NCBI GenBank assembly: GCA_965372355.1
Contig: CBDVBZ010000018.1
Span: forward strand, 1-38,428
DNA length: 38,428 nt
Direction of reading: 5' to 3'
Source: CBDVBZ01 sp965372355
GTDB taxonomy: Bacteria; Krumholzibacteriota; Krumholzibacteriia; WVZY01
Numbering within the stretch: the first letter of the stretch is position 1; every line of letters begins with the position of its first letter. The translations under genes and the position numbers were made by a program. This document shows positions 8,194-16,052 of this stretch, in pieces. Under the pieces are notes generated by a model. The model did no database searches. It was given only the letters and a program-made list of their open reading frames with translations, and had not been told where the DNA came from.

Positions 8194-9774
8194 CTACACG
8201 GTCTGTGCTGCGAGGCGCACCCCCGCCGGCCCAACGGCATTCAGATTAATGGCGGAGAACGCCCCTTCGTCTTCGCCGATCGCCGATCTTACGCCCGCGA
8301 TGGTGCCAATTCGATCCTCACCCGTGGCCAGTGAGATCAGCTCCGTAAAAACTTCCCACGGGGCGGTGCGATCCCACAGATTGTCGAGAGCGGGGTTGAG
8401 CTGCTGCACATGTCCCTCAAAGTTGACTATCAAACCTTCTTTTTCGGCGAATGTCAATCCGGGCAGGAGCACACTCGCCGCTTCCGTGATGCTGCTTTCA
8501 CACGACGCCATAACCGCCGTTTTCGCGAACTTCGCAAAAAAGCCACTGAGCGTCTCGTCGATCCCGTAATCAAACCCGACCGCAAAGAGCAACGCCCCGT
8601 CCGGAACATCGATCGAAGGTGCTCCTTCTCGGAAATCCGCCAGCGTCAGACCCAAGAGCTCCGCCCCTTTGACATTGGGATGGCGGTCGGCGCGCCGCAG
8701 CAGGGCATCCTCGGCGCCATCGGGCACGTGGCGCGCAACGCGAAACTCGGATCTTGGCCGTGCGGCGGCGAGCTTTTTGAGGAGATACATCTCCTCGACC
8801 GTACACGTGGCACTGGCAACAATGACGAGCGGCTTATCTTTCGCCTTGTCGTTCTCCGAGATTCCCAACACCTTGCAAATCTCCCGTATCGCACTTTCCG
8901 GCAATGCGTCGAACTTCTCGCCGTTGCGGCTCACGGAAGCGTTCTTGACCCGGTCCGTGTTCACGAACTTATAGTTCAGACGGCCCTCATCGCACATCCA
9001 GTAACCGTTGACGTGCGGGTTGTGGCGCGGCCGAAGCCGGTGCACCGTTTGCTCCCTGGAATCGATCTCGATTGAACACCCTCTGGCGCATGTCGTGCAA
9101 ACCGACGGTGTGCGCTTGAGAAACCAGGTCGGTATCGAGAACCGAAAGTCCTTGCTCGTCAACGCCCCCACGGGACAAAGATCCACCGTGTTGAGTGAGT
9201 ACGCATCGTCGACCGGCTTACCGGGAAACGGTGTCAGACGGGCCTCGTGCCCGCGACCGGCGATATAGAGCTGCTCGTTACCCGCCCACTCGCGCAGAAA
9301 ACGGACGCAGCGGTCACAGAGGACACAGCGTTCCTGATCGAGCACGAGCGTCGGGCCGATGTCGATGGCTTTTTTCTTTTTGAAACGCGTGAAAGGCTGG
9401 CGGCTGTCCTTCTGGTCGTGCTTCATGTAGTAGTTCTGGAGCGTGCACTCGCCCGCCTTGTCACAGATGGGACAGTCCAGCGGGTGGTTGAGAAGGAGAA
9501 ACTCCTCGACCGCAGCCCTGGCCCGTTTGACGGCATCGCTATCGGTCACGACGTTGAGCCCGTCGGTCACCGGCTGATTGCACGATATCCCCAGCCTGGA
9601 GCCACGATCGGTCACATACTCGACCTGACACATACGACAGTTGCCATCGGGGCCGAGACCGGGGTGATAACAGAAATGCGGGATCTCGCACCCCAGCTCG
9701 TTGAGCGTGTCGATGAGCCAGCCTCCGCCCTCGACTTCGTATTCCTTGCCATCGACTGTGATTTTCACACTCAT
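8194..9774 (-). CDS. nuoG: NADH-quinone oxidoreductase subunit G (2Fe-2S/4Fe-4S, short form)
   Basis: Peripheral-arm electron-wire subunit. The ATG at 9774 is chosen because the first residues (MSVKITVDGKEYEVEGG) start the 2Fe-2S ferredoxin domain and a GGGGGGAT ribosome binding site lies 6 nt upstream; the frame is open further upstream, but that extension would run through nuoF. Ligands are all visible: N1b Cys35, 46, 49, 65; N5 His97, Cys101, 104, 110; N4 Cys150, 153, 156, 200; and N7 Cys226, 229, 233, 261 (C-x2-C-x3-C-x27-C). The protein has 526 residues, so the molybdopterin-oxidoreductase-like domain after N7 is only about 260 residues, much shorter than in E. coli (908 total) or Thermus. 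Lies 17 nt downstream of nuoF. Confidence 0.95.
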   Translation of the reverse strand: MSVKITVDGKEYEVEGGGWLIDTLNELGCEIPHFCYHPGLGPDGNCRMCQVEYVTDRGSRLGISCNQPVTDGLNVVTDSDAVKRARAAVEEFLLLNHPLDCPICDKAGECTLQNYYMKHDQKDSRQPFTRFKKKKAIDIGPTLVLDQERCVLCDRCVRFLREWAGNEQLYIAGRGHEARLTPFPGKPVDDAYSLNTVDLCPVGALTSKDFRFSIPTWFLKRTPSVCTTCARGCSIEIDSREQTVHRLRPRHNPHVNGYWMCDEGRLNYKFVNTDRVKNASVSRNGEKFDALPESAIREICKVLGISENDKAKDKPLVIVASATCTVEEMYLLKKLAAARPRSEFRVARHVPDGAEDALLRRADRHPNVKGAELLGLTLADFREGAPSIDVPDGALLFAVGFDYGIDETLSGFFAKFAKTAVMASCESSITEAASVLLPGLTFAEKEGLIVNFEGHVQQLNPALDNLWDRTAPWEVFTELISLATGEDRIGTIAGVRSAIGEDEGAFSAINLNAVGPAGVRLAAQTV

Positions 9775-9780
9775 ACTCAG

Positions 9781-9788
9781 ATCCCCCC
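9781..9788 (-). promoter_or_regulatory. Ribosome binding site deciding the nuoG start
   Basis: On the minus strand GGGGGGAT is followed by six bases (CTGAGT) and then the ATG at 9774. It lies in the 17-nt gap after the nuoF stop and supports the internal start over the longer open frame, which would begin at 10062 inside nuoF. Confidence 0.6.
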
Positions 9789-9791
9789 GTA

Positions 9792-11081
9792 TCAGCCGGC
9801 AGCCCTTTGGCCGTCGGCAGCGCTGTACGGGCAGCGTTTTTCCCGAATATGTTGATCGAACTCGTCTCTGTATTTCTCGATATACGCGGGGACGGGCATC
9901 CCGACCGAATCGCAGAGCACGCAAACCGTGGCGCCGACCATGAGCGGACAAGTATCGAGGATCCTCTGGAGGTCTTCCTCCGTCCCCTCCCCGCTCTCGA
10001 TCTTGTCCACGAGCTGCGCGACAAAGTACGTACCTTCCCGGCACTGCGGGCACTGCCCGCACGACTCGTGCGAATAGAACCGCGTCACGACCTTTAGCGC
10101 CTTGACGATGCAGTCATCCTCACTAAGCACCATGATCGCGCCCGATCCTAGCATCGATCCCGCCGCCGCGAGCGCTTCGTAGTCGAGCGTCGTGTTGCGC
10201 GCCTCTTCGGCGGTGAGGATCGTCGATGACGATCCGCCCGGGATCACGCCCTTGAGTGCCCGTCCACCCCGCACACCCCCCGTGCTGCTCTCAATAAATT
10301 CCCACAGATTGACACCAAACTCGCCCTCGTAGACACCGGGGCGCTCCACCGATCCGCTGATCGAAAACAGCATCGTACCCTTGCTCTTCTCCGTCCCGAG
10401 GGCCGCGTAGGCCTCCCAACCCTCGTTCATGATGTACGGCAGCGCGGAAAGTGTCTCGACATTATTGACAACGGTCGGACACCCAAACAGCCCGATGACC
10501 GCGGGAAACGGTGGTTTGGCTCTCGGCTGGCCCTTCTTGCCTTCGAGTGATTCGATCAGACCTGTTTCCTCGCCGCAGATATACGCGCCGGCGCCTCTGT
10601 GAACATAGAAATCGAGATCGAAACCCGAGCCGAGGATGTTCTTGCCGAGGTATCCCCTTTCGTACGCCTCATCGATGGCCGCCTGGAGCACTCGTATCGG
10701 CGTCACGTACTCGCCCCGGACGTAGACATATGCCGTATGAATCCCCACGGCGTAACAGCAGGTGATCACACCCTCGATCATCCTGTGTGGATCGAGCTGC
10801 ATGATCTTGCGGTCCTTGAATGTGCCCGGCTCGCCCTCATCGGCGTTGACACAGAGATACTTGGGCTTGTCCGTGTTCTTGGGTACAAAGCCCCACTTCA
10901 TACCCGCCGAAAAACCCGCCCCGCCGCGTCCACGGAGCCCGGACTTCTTGACGTACTCGATGACGTCGTCCGGCTTCATGTCGAAGGTCTTCTTTAACGA
11001 CTGGTACCCGCCCAGGCTCTCGTAGTTGGCGAGCTTGAAGGCTTCCAGTTTGTCGAAGTTTATGCTGATCGTTTTCTTCAC
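9792..11081 (-). CDS. nuoF: NADH-quinone oxidoreductase subunit F (NADH/FMN binding)
   Basis: Accepts electrons from NADH onto FMN. The GTG at 11081 is chosen because it overlaps the nuoE stop as GTGA and gives a normal-length 429-residue protein; an open frame upstream lies inside nuoE. Motifs: the glycine-rich flavin segment LRGRGGAGFSAGMKWGF (residues 49-65), the nucleotide-binding GAGAYICGEETGLIESLEG (163-181), and the N3 cluster ligands Cys341, 344, 347 (SCGQCPQCREG) and Cys387 (TVCVLCD). A small oddity is that the usual Pro before the third cysteine (CxPC) is Gln here, and an extra Cys390 follows the fourth ligand. AGAGGA about 12 nt upstream may act as ribosome binding site besides coupling to nuoE. 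Confidence 0.95.
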   Translation of the reverse strand: MKKTISINFDKLEAFKLANYESLGGYQSLKKTFDMKPDDVIEYVKKSGLRGRGGAGFSAGMKWGFVPKNTDKPKYLCVNADEGEPGTFKDRKIMQLDPHRMIEGVITCCYAVGIHTAYVYVRGEYVTPIRVLQAAIDEAYERGYLGKNILGSGFDLDFYVHRGAGAYICGEETGLIESLEGKKGQPRAKPPFPAVIGLFGCPTVVNNVETLSALPYIMNEGWEAYAALGTEKSKGTMLFSISGSVERPGVYEGEFGVNLWEFIESSTGGVRGGRALKGVIPGGSSSTILTAEEARNTTLDYEALAAAGSMLGSGAIMVLSEDDCIVKALKVVTRFYSHESCGQCPQCREGTYFVAQLVDKIESGEGTEEDLQRILDTCPLMVGATVCVLCDSVGMPVPAYIEKYRDEFDQHIREKRCPYSAADGQRAAG

Positions 11082-11617
11082 GGTGTCAACGGTTCCTCTT
11101 CGAGCGTTTGCCCGGCCTTGCATTTCTCGATGATCTCGTCCACTTTCTCGGGTGTCAGACGCTCGCAATAAACGTCGTTCACACGCATCACCGGCGCCGT
11201 CCCGCACGCCCCCAGACACTCGACCTCTTCGAGGCTAAAGAGCCCGTCCTCGGTTTTCTCGCCCGGTTTGATCCCAAGCCGTTCGTGGATGCGATCGCGG
11301 ATTTCCTCACATCCGCACAACGTACAGCTCAGCGTGCGGCAGACCTGCAGGTGATACTGGCCGGGGGGACGCTTGTGGTACATCGTATAGAAGTGAGCGA
11401 TGGAGTAGACGTGGACCGGCGAGAGCTCGAGACGGTCGGCGATGTACTCGTATATCTCGCTCGTCAGATACCCGTTCTGGTCCTGGCACAGCCACAACGT
11501 GGGCAGAAGCGCCGCCATCTTGTTCGGGTATTTCGCGAGCGTCGCCTGAAAGATCTTCTCGTTCCCGTCGGTAAACGAAAATTCCGGCTTCGCCTGTGCT
11601 TCGGTAGTCTCGTCCAA
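11078..11617 (-). CDS. nuoE: NADH-quinone oxidoreductase subunit E (2Fe-2S)
   Basis: Thioredoxin-fold subunit carrying the N1a 2Fe-2S cluster, partner of NuoF. Four ligands are visible in family spacing: Cys93 and Cys98 (C-x4-C, VCRTLSC), then Cys134 and Cys138 (CLGAC). The N-terminal helical half contains NKMAALLPTLWLCQDQNGYL and the SPVHVYSIAHFYTMY segment. At 179 residues it is slightly longer than usual because of an acidic C-terminal tail (KCKAGQTLEEEPLTP). Start is TTG at 11617, with GAAGGGAAGGG just upstream; gap to nuoD is 46 nt, the longest within the operon. Confidence 0.95.
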   Translation of the reverse strand: MDETTEAQAKPEFSFTDGNEKIFQATLAKYPNKMAALLPTLWLCQDQNGYLTSEIYEYIADRLELSPVHVYSIAHFYTMYHKRPPGQYHLQVCRTLSCTLCGCEEIRDRIHERLGIKPGEKTEDGLFSLEEVECLGACGTAPVMRVNDVYCERLTPEKVDEIIEKCKAGQTLEEEPLTP

Positions 11618-11663
11618 CGCCCTTCCCTTCGTGCTCTCATCTTGCCGGCGATGCGCTCCGCGA

Positions 11664-12920
11664 CTAACGGTCTAGCTCACCCGCAATGATATTGAGCCCA
11701 GCGAGTATGGCGACAATGTCAGCCACCATATGGCCCTCGACCAGGAATTTCAACCCGTTCATCAAATAGAAGCACGGGGGCCTGCATTTGATCCGGTATG
11801 GATTGGATCCGCCGTCACTGATGATATAGAAACCCAACTCGCCATTCGGCGTCTCGCTGGCATCATAGATTTCGCCGGGAGGCGGCTTGATGCCCTCGAT
11901 GACCAGTTTGAAATGGTTGATCAGGGCCTCCATCGAGTTGTGGACGTCATCCTTTGGCGGGAGCATGATGTTTTTGTCATCGATATTGATCGGCCCACCC
12001 GGCAACATCTTCAGCGCCTGCTCGACGATGCGAAGGCTCTGCCACATCTCCTCTACACGGCACATGATGCGATCGTAAGTATCACCCCGCGTACCCACCG
12101 GTACGTCAAAATCAAACTCGTCGTAGTGATAGTACGGCCGCTTCTTTCTCAAATCGTGTGCAACACCCGTGGCGCGCAGGCACGGCCCGGTAAAACCGTA
12201 GCTAATCGCGTCCTCAGGGCTGATCGCCCCGACATCCTTTGTGCGGTCGAGAAAGATGCGGTTGCGCTTGATAAGCCCCGTCACATCCTTGATCGCCTTC
12301 GGGATCTCCTTCATCGTCGCTTTGACCTTGTCCTCGAACCCGTCCGGGAGATCCCATGCGAGACCTCCGATTCGCAGATAACTATAGGTCAGCCGGGCGC
12401 CGGTCAATGCTTCGAGCAGATCGTTCATCTTCTCGCGGGCATTAAAGAAATACCAGAAGTTGGTCAACGCACCGATGTCGACGAGATTGGCGCCGACGCA
12501 GATCATGTGATCCATGATGCGCTGGATCTCGCAGATGATCACGCGGATGAACTCGGTGCGCGGCGTGATCTGGACACCGAGCATCCGTTCCATCGCCTTG
12601 CAGTAGCCGACGTTGTTGGAGAGTCCGCTGCAGTAGTTCAGCCGGTCGGTGTACGGGATGACCTGGTTGTAGTGCTTGATTTCGACGATCTTTTCGAAGC
12701 CGCGGTGCAGATAGCCGATCTCGACGGCCGCCTTCTCGATGCGTTCGCCATCCAGCTTGCAGAAGACGCGAAACGCACCGTGGGTTGCCGGATGCGTAGG
12801 GCCAATGTTGATATACATCGGCTCGGTATCGAGGTCTTCGAGCGACGTCTCGTCAACCTCACCGGCGCGATGAATCAGCTCTTCTTCGGTGAGATCCAGT
12901 CTGCCCTTGTCGTCCGCCAT
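11664..12920 (-). CDS. nuoD: NADH-quinone oxidoreductase subunit D (49 kDa)
   Basis: Quinone-site subunit, descended from the hydrogenase large subunit. The signature INIGPTHPATHGAFR contains the conserved quinone-site histidines, followed by IGYLHRGFEKI and YTDRLNYCSGLSNNVGY, the region that supplies the quinone-binding tyrosine in the family. The C-terminus GLNIIAGELDR is the normal conserved end. Length 418 residues is normal, with an N-terminal acidic leader of about 33 residues before the fold. nuoC and nuoD are separate genes here, 12 nt apart. ATG start with AAGG upstream. Confidence 0.96.
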   Translation of the reverse strand: MADDKGRLDLTEEELIHRAGEVDETSLEDLDTEPMYINIGPTHPATHGAFRVFCKLDGERIEKAAVEIGYLHRGFEKIVEIKHYNQVIPYTDRLNYCSGLSNNVGYCKAMERMLGVQITPRTEFIRVIICEIQRIMDHMICVGANLVDIGALTNFWYFFNAREKMNDLLEALTGARLTYSYLRIGGLAWDLPDGFEDKVKATMKEIPKAIKDVTGLIKRNRIFLDRTKDVGAISPEDAISYGFTGPCLRATGVAHDLRKKRPYYHYDEFDFDVPVGTRGDTYDRIMCRVEEMWQSLRIVEQALKMLPGGPINIDDKNIMLPPKDDVHNSMEALINHFKLVIEGIKPPPGEIYDASETPNGELGFYIISDGGSNPYRIKCRPPCFYLMNGLKFLVEGHMVADIVAILAGLNIIAGELDR

Positions 12921-12932
12921 GATCAGCCTTGG

Positions 12933-13454
12933 TTATTCCCTCTCCATATCGGGCATCAGATCCGACACCCCGCTCGCCCACTGCCCCTTCATGATCGGGT
13001 AGTCCTTGCGCAGCGCATGGCCTTCGAACTGGCGGTGCGTCAGAATACGAACGAGATTGGGGTGCCCCTCGAACCTGAAACCGAACATGTCGTACGCCTC
13101 ACGCTCAGCCCAGTTTGCCGACTCCCAGATATCCGTCACCGAAGACATGTTCATATCGTCCTCCGGCACGTATACTTTGACGCGCACCCGCAGATCTTTT
13201 GATATGGAATAGAGATTATAGACAACGAGGAAACGCTCGGCGTGCTCGACGTTTAGCAGGTCGACACCGGCGATATCCGCCAGAAGATCGAAACCCTGCG
13301 TTCGCAGGTCTTTGAGGACATCGTGACTCTGCTTGCGGTCGACAACGAGTACGAGGTCGCCGTAGGAGTCTTCGTCTCTCTGGATCGCCCCTGGCAGGCG
13401 CTCTTTGATACCGTCGACAATCGGCCGCAGCTGTGCAAGTTCGTTCGTGGACAT
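12933..13454 (-). CDS. nuoC: NADH-quinone oxidoreductase subunit C (30 kDa)
   Basis: Peripheral-arm scaffold subunit that packs against NuoD and NuoB. The family signature is plain: SVTDIWESANWAEREAYDMFGFRFEGHPNLVRIL, followed by the conserved LRKDYPI. Length 173 residues fits stand-alone NuoC. The ATG start lies 4 nt downstream of the nuoB stop, so nuoB and nuoC are probably coupled. Confidence 0.95.
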   Translation of the reverse strand: MSTNELAQLRPIVDGIKERLPGAIQRDEDSYGDLVLVVDRKQSHDVLKDLRTQGFDLLADIAGVDLLNVEHAERFLVVYNLYSISKDLRVRVKVYVPEDDMNMSSVTDIWESANWAEREAYDMFGFRFEGHPNLVRILTHRQFEGHALRKDYPIMKGQWASGVSDLMPDMERE

Positions 13455-13458
13455 TTCT

Positions 13459-13920
13459 CTACTTCGTCGGGCTCTTGTCTATTTTTTCCTGGAGTTTCAC
13501 GATCGCGTCGAAAATCGCATCGGGACGCGGAGGGCACCCCGGGATAAAGACATCGACGGGAATGATCTGGTCGATTCCCTGTATGGTCGCGTAGTTGTCG
13601 TAGAACCCACCCGAGGACGCACAGGCGCCCATCGATATGACCCATTTGGGCTCTACCATTTGCTCGTAGATCCGCCGTAGCACCGGCCCCATCTTGTAGT
13701 TGATCGTCCCCGCAACGATCATCATGTCCGACTGCCGCGGGGAGAACCTCACTATCTCGGCCCCAAAACGCGAGATATCGAAGTGGCTCGACACGGCCCC
13801 CATAAACTCGATCGCGCAGCATGCCGTACCGAACGGCAGTGGCCACAACGAGTTCTTCCGCCCCCACTTGACGATCGCATCGGCCCGCGTGGTGATCACG
13901 CCGGTCTCTTGTGTGGTCAT
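13459..13920 (-). CDS. nuoB: NADH-quinone oxidoreductase subunit B (N2 cluster)
   Basis: Carries the terminal 4Fe-4S cluster N2 that reduces quinone. Ligands are the tandem Cys34-Cys35 (GTACCAIEFMG), Cys100 (MGACASSGG) and Cys129 (PGCPPRPD). The ATG at 13920 is chosen over an upstream in-frame ATG at 13962 because it gives a normal NuoB N-terminus (153 residues), does not overlap nuoA, and has AAAGGG about 7 nt upstream. It lies 11 nt after the nuoA stop. Confidence 0.95.
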   Translation of the reverse strand: MTTQETGVITTRADAIVKWGRKNSLWPLPFGTACCAIEFMGAVSSHFDISRFGAEIVRFSPRQSDMMIVAGTINYKMGPVLRRIYEQMVEPKWVISMGACASSGGFYDNYATIQGIDQIIPVDVFIPGCPPRPDAIFDAIVKLQEKIDKSPTK

Positions 13921-13931
13921 GGTTGTGCCCT

Positions 13932-14294
13932 TTACTCCCACTCCAGCGCTCCTTTTTTCCACACGTACACCAGGCCAAGCAGAAGTATCAAAAGAAAGAT
14001 CGACATCTCAATAAACCCGAACACCCCAAGCTCGCGAAACACAACCGCCCAGGGGAAAATGAATATCGTTTCAACATCGAATATAAGAAAAAGCAGCGCG
14101 ACAAGAAAGAACTTCACCGAGAACCGTTTGCGCGGTTGGTCAACCGGTTCCACACCGCACTCAAACGGCATGCCCTTTGTCGTAGTGGGTCGGCTTGGAG
14201 CAAGCATTCGCGCGATCGCGACCAGTAGTAGCGGTATGCCGATAGATAGCAAGAGCAGAAAAAGCAGCGATGCATACTTGGCGGCGAGAGGCAT
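13932..14294 (-). CDS. nuoA: NADH-quinone oxidoreductase subunit A
   Basis: Three-helix membrane subunit (120 residues) at the junction of the two arms, and first gene of the operon. Conserved features are the loop KGMPFECGVEPVDQPRKRFSVKFF, with the redox-state-sensitive cysteine region, and FLIFDVETIFIFPWA with its acidic pair in helix 2. ATG start. There is no purine-rich Shine-Dalgarno in front of it; the ~20 bases upstream of the start are T- then A-rich, so initiation may be A-rich/leader dependent. Confidence 0.95.
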   Translation of the reverse strand: MPLAAKYASLLFLLLLSIGIPLLLVAIARMLAPSRPTTTKGMPFECGVEPVDQPRKRFSVKFFLVALLFLIFDVETIFIFPWAVVFRELGVFGFIEMSIFLLILLLGLVYVWKKGALEWE

Positions 14295-14367
14295 GGGTTT
14301 TTTTCAAAAAAGTCTAGGGGTTTACCGCTCCACTGGACCCGCGGAGCGGGCTTGTGCAGTTTTTCAC
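14295..14367 (-). promoter_or_regulatory. Leader of the nuo operon with short inverted repeats and no Shine-Dalgarno
   Basis: On the minus strand the predicted ~67-nt leader contains a 7-bp inverted repeat (CCGCTCC and GGAGCGG, plus-strand 14325-14331 and 14343-14349), which could alternatively fold as a 5-bp stem with a 3-nt loop. Just before the ATG is TTTTTTGAAAAAA, itself self-complementary. No GGAGG-like site is seen. Whether these structures regulate translation is unknown. Confidence 0.3.
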
Positions 14368-14396
14368 GTTATAGCTTTTGAAGACGTTACCCGCAA
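14368..14396 (-). promoter_or_regulatory. Candidate sigma70-type promoter for the nuo operon
   Basis: On the minus strand TTGCGG (plus 14391-14396) is separated by 17 bp from TATAAC (plus 14368-14373), giving 3/6 and 5/6 consensus matches. It lies in the 233-bp region between nuoA and the divergent GT-A gene, and would start transcription about 67 nt before the nuoA ATG. For the plus-strand gene only a lone TAGAAT (14483-14488) without a good -35 was seen. Confidence 0.45.
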
Positions 14397-14527
14397 ATGG
14401 CGGGGGTGTCAAGCGCCTTCCCGCAGTCGGTTACCCACCGTCGGGCGGGCGAAAACCCTCGATTTTGCACGAAGTTCGGTGATAGAATAGCCGCCGGGCC
14501 GCACCCATCCTCCACAACGGTTGACCA

Positions 14528-15223
14528 ATGTCTTATTCTCGAAAACTCGGCATCTTTGCCAAAATCCCCGTGCCGGGGAACGTCAAGACCCGCCTCGTCC
14601 CCCCCCTGTCGGGCGAGGACGCGTGTTTGCTCTATACGGCCTTTCTGAGCGATCTGTTTGCGCGTCTGGAGAAGCTCAAGAAGCTTCTCATAACCGTGTT
14701 CTATACGGGAGGGGACGACCCCTCAGCCCTCCGGACGCTCGCACCCGACCGCTTCCGTTTTGTCGTCCAGGAGGGACGGGATCTGGGTGAGCGGTTGGGG
14801 AACGGGTTTGAACACCTTCTTCGGGATGATGGCAGCACGGCGGTAATGATCGGTTCGGACAGCCCGGATATTCCATTGACGTTTGTCAAACGCGCCTTTC
14901 TAAAGCTGAAACACAAGGATGTCGCGCTGGGGCCTGCCTCCGACGGCGGTTACTATTTGATCGGGGTCAAAAAGGCTCATCCCGAGCTGTTCTCGGGCCC
15001 CACGTGGGGCACGAGCACCGTTTTCGAGCAGACCCTCGAGATCATTCGTGACAGAGGCTTGAGCTGCTCGCTCCTGCCACTGTGGTACGACGTGGATGAC
15101 ACACACACACTGGCCCTTCTGCGAAGCATGCTCCTGGGTCGACAAATCGAGCGCGGCGACCGGCTGCGCCACACCGAACGCGCGATGCGGGAGATTCTCT
15201 CGCGCAACTCCGCAAGGCGCTAA
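14528..15223 (+). CDS. TIGR04282/DUF2064 family GT-A fold glycosyltransferase-like protein
   Basis: A 231-residue soluble protein of the nucleotide-diphospho-sugar transferase (GT-A) superfamily. Recognisable motifs in order are the N-terminal FAKIPVPGNVKTRL (nucleotide-binding style loop, residues 10-23), a lone GERLGNGF segment, GSDSPDIP (DxD-like acidic site, about residues 115-122), GPASDGGYYLIG and a W-GTSTVFEQT segment followed by LWYDVDD. These are hallmarks of the TIGR04282 group, often found with other small-molecule sugar or lipid genes; the substrate is not established from sequence. ATG at 14528 lacks a strong Shine-Dalgarno. The next gene starts 11 nt after its stop, so the two are probably one transcript. 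Confidence 0.85.
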   Translation: MSYSRKLGIFAKIPVPGNVKTRLVPPLSGEDACLLYTAFLSDLFARLEKLKKLLITVFYTGGDDPSALRTLAPDRFRFVVQEGRDLGERLGNGFEHLLRDDGSTAVMIGSDSPDIPLTFVKRAFLKLKHKDVALGPASDGGYYLIGVKKAHPELFSGPTWGTSTVFEQTLEIIRDRGLSCSLLPLWYDVDDTHTLALLRSMLLGRQIERGDRLRHTERAMREILSRNSARR

Positions 15224-15234
15224 GATGGCCCGTC

Positions 15235-15942
15235 ATGTTTTTCCCTCTCAAGGATATCAACCCTACCGAGCGTTTCCCTTTCGTCACGATCGGTCTCATC
15301 GTCATCAATGCCGTCGTCTACTTGTACGAAGTCTCGCTGGGGCCACAGTTGAGCGCTTTCATCACATCCTGGGGCACCGTCCCCTACGAGATCGCGAACG
15401 CGGTTGATGTCGTCGGTCGTGATCCGAATGCTCCCATCGTTCATACCAAGACACCGGTCGTGCCCTATGTGACGTTGTTGTCATCGATGTTTATTCACGG
15501 CGGTTTCTGGCATCTGTTCGGCAACATGCTCTACCTGTGGATCTTCGGCAACAACATCGAGGACCTGATGGGGCCACTCAAGTTCCTTGCGTTCTATCTT
15601 ATCTGTGGGTTGCTCGCATCGCTCACTCATGTCCTCATCCAACCCAACTCGACGATTCCTACGGTAGGCGCCAGCGGTGCGGTGTCAGGGGTGTTGGGCG
15701 CGTATCTGATCGTCTATCCCCACGCCCGTGTGCTGACATTGGTTTTCCTTCTGTTCTTCATCCGCTTGATGCTAATACCGGCCGGCGTGCTGCTTGCATT
15801 CTGGTTTATCTTCAATGCCTTTAGTGGCGTCGCCTCGCTGGGACTCAAAGGCGGCGGTGTCGCGTGGTTCGCACACGTCGGAGGGTTTCTGGCAGGTATT
15901 GTTCTTCTCAAACTCATGACCGGCCGCCGTCGCCCTCGGTGA
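15235..15942 (+). CDS. Rhomboid family intramembrane serine protease
   Basis: A 235-residue polytopic membrane protein with about six helices. The catalytic dyad is visible as Ser147 in GASGAVSG and His214 in WFAHVGGF; the supporting HxxxN motif is His93-Asn97 (WHLFGNML) in helix 2. A soluble loop of about 50 residues between helix 1 and helix 2 (including EIANAVDVVGRDPN) is typical of the DUF/rhomboid group in environmental bacteria. It cuts substrates within the membrane; the substrate is unknown. ATG start 11 nt after the GT-A gene; it converges on the histidine phosphatase gene. Confidence 0.92.
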   Translation: MFFPLKDINPTERFPFVTIGLIVINAVVYLYEVSLGPQLSAFITSWGTVPYEIANAVDVVGRDPNAPIVHTKTPVVPYVTLLSSMFIHGGFWHLFGNMLYLWIFGNNIEDLMGPLKFLAFYLICGLLASLTHVLIQPNSTIPTVGASGAVSGVLGAYLIVYPHARVLTLVFLLFFIRLMLIPAGVLLAFWFIFNAFSGVASLGLKGGGVAWFAHVGGFLAGIVLLKLMTGRRRPR

Positions 15943-15946
15943 GGGA

Positions 15947-16043
15947 GGGGCATGGCGAGCGTCCGAACGGACATTACGACCGAGCACTCCAATTGAACCA
16001 TTGGCGCGAGGGAGTCATGAAGTGAGGGCGTTCGCCATGCCCC
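15947..16043. repeat. Nested inverted-repeat element between convergent genes
   Basis: The ends of this 97-bp stretch form a 15-bp inverted repeat: GGGGCATGGCGAGCG at 15947-15961 and CGTTCGCCATGCCCC at 16029-16043, with a single G/T pair. Inside are two short hairpins, GTCCG-AA-CGGAC (15961-15972) and CCAAT-6nt-ATTGG (15989-16004). It fills the space between the rhomboid stop and the phosphatase stop. It could be a bidirectional terminator, a MITE/REP-like element or a structured RNA; no clear target-site duplication was found at its edges. Confidence 0.55.
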
Positions 16044-16052
16044 ATGCGAGGG

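Noticed and set aside
9775..10062. N-terminal extension of nuoG
   Set aside because: It would be read from within nuoF in another frame, is unlike any NuoG, and the internal ATG has a good ribosome binding site and starts the 2Fe-2S domain.
11730..13202. 490-codon plus-strand open frame opposite nuoD and nuoC
   Set aside because: It lies entirely antisense to two certain nuo genes, has no recognisable domain, and its composition (Arg, His, Asp-rich) is what the reverse of GC-rich codons gives.
14483..14488. TAGAAT as promoter of the GT-A gene
   Set aside because: A good -10 match, but TTGCAC upstream is only 12 bp away and no -35 exists at 16-18 bp; too weak to list as a promoter.
15947..16043. 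tRNA or tRNA-like gene
   Set aside because: The outer stem is 15 bp instead of 7, there is no T-loop GTTCRA motif in position, no anticodon arm, and no CCA end.
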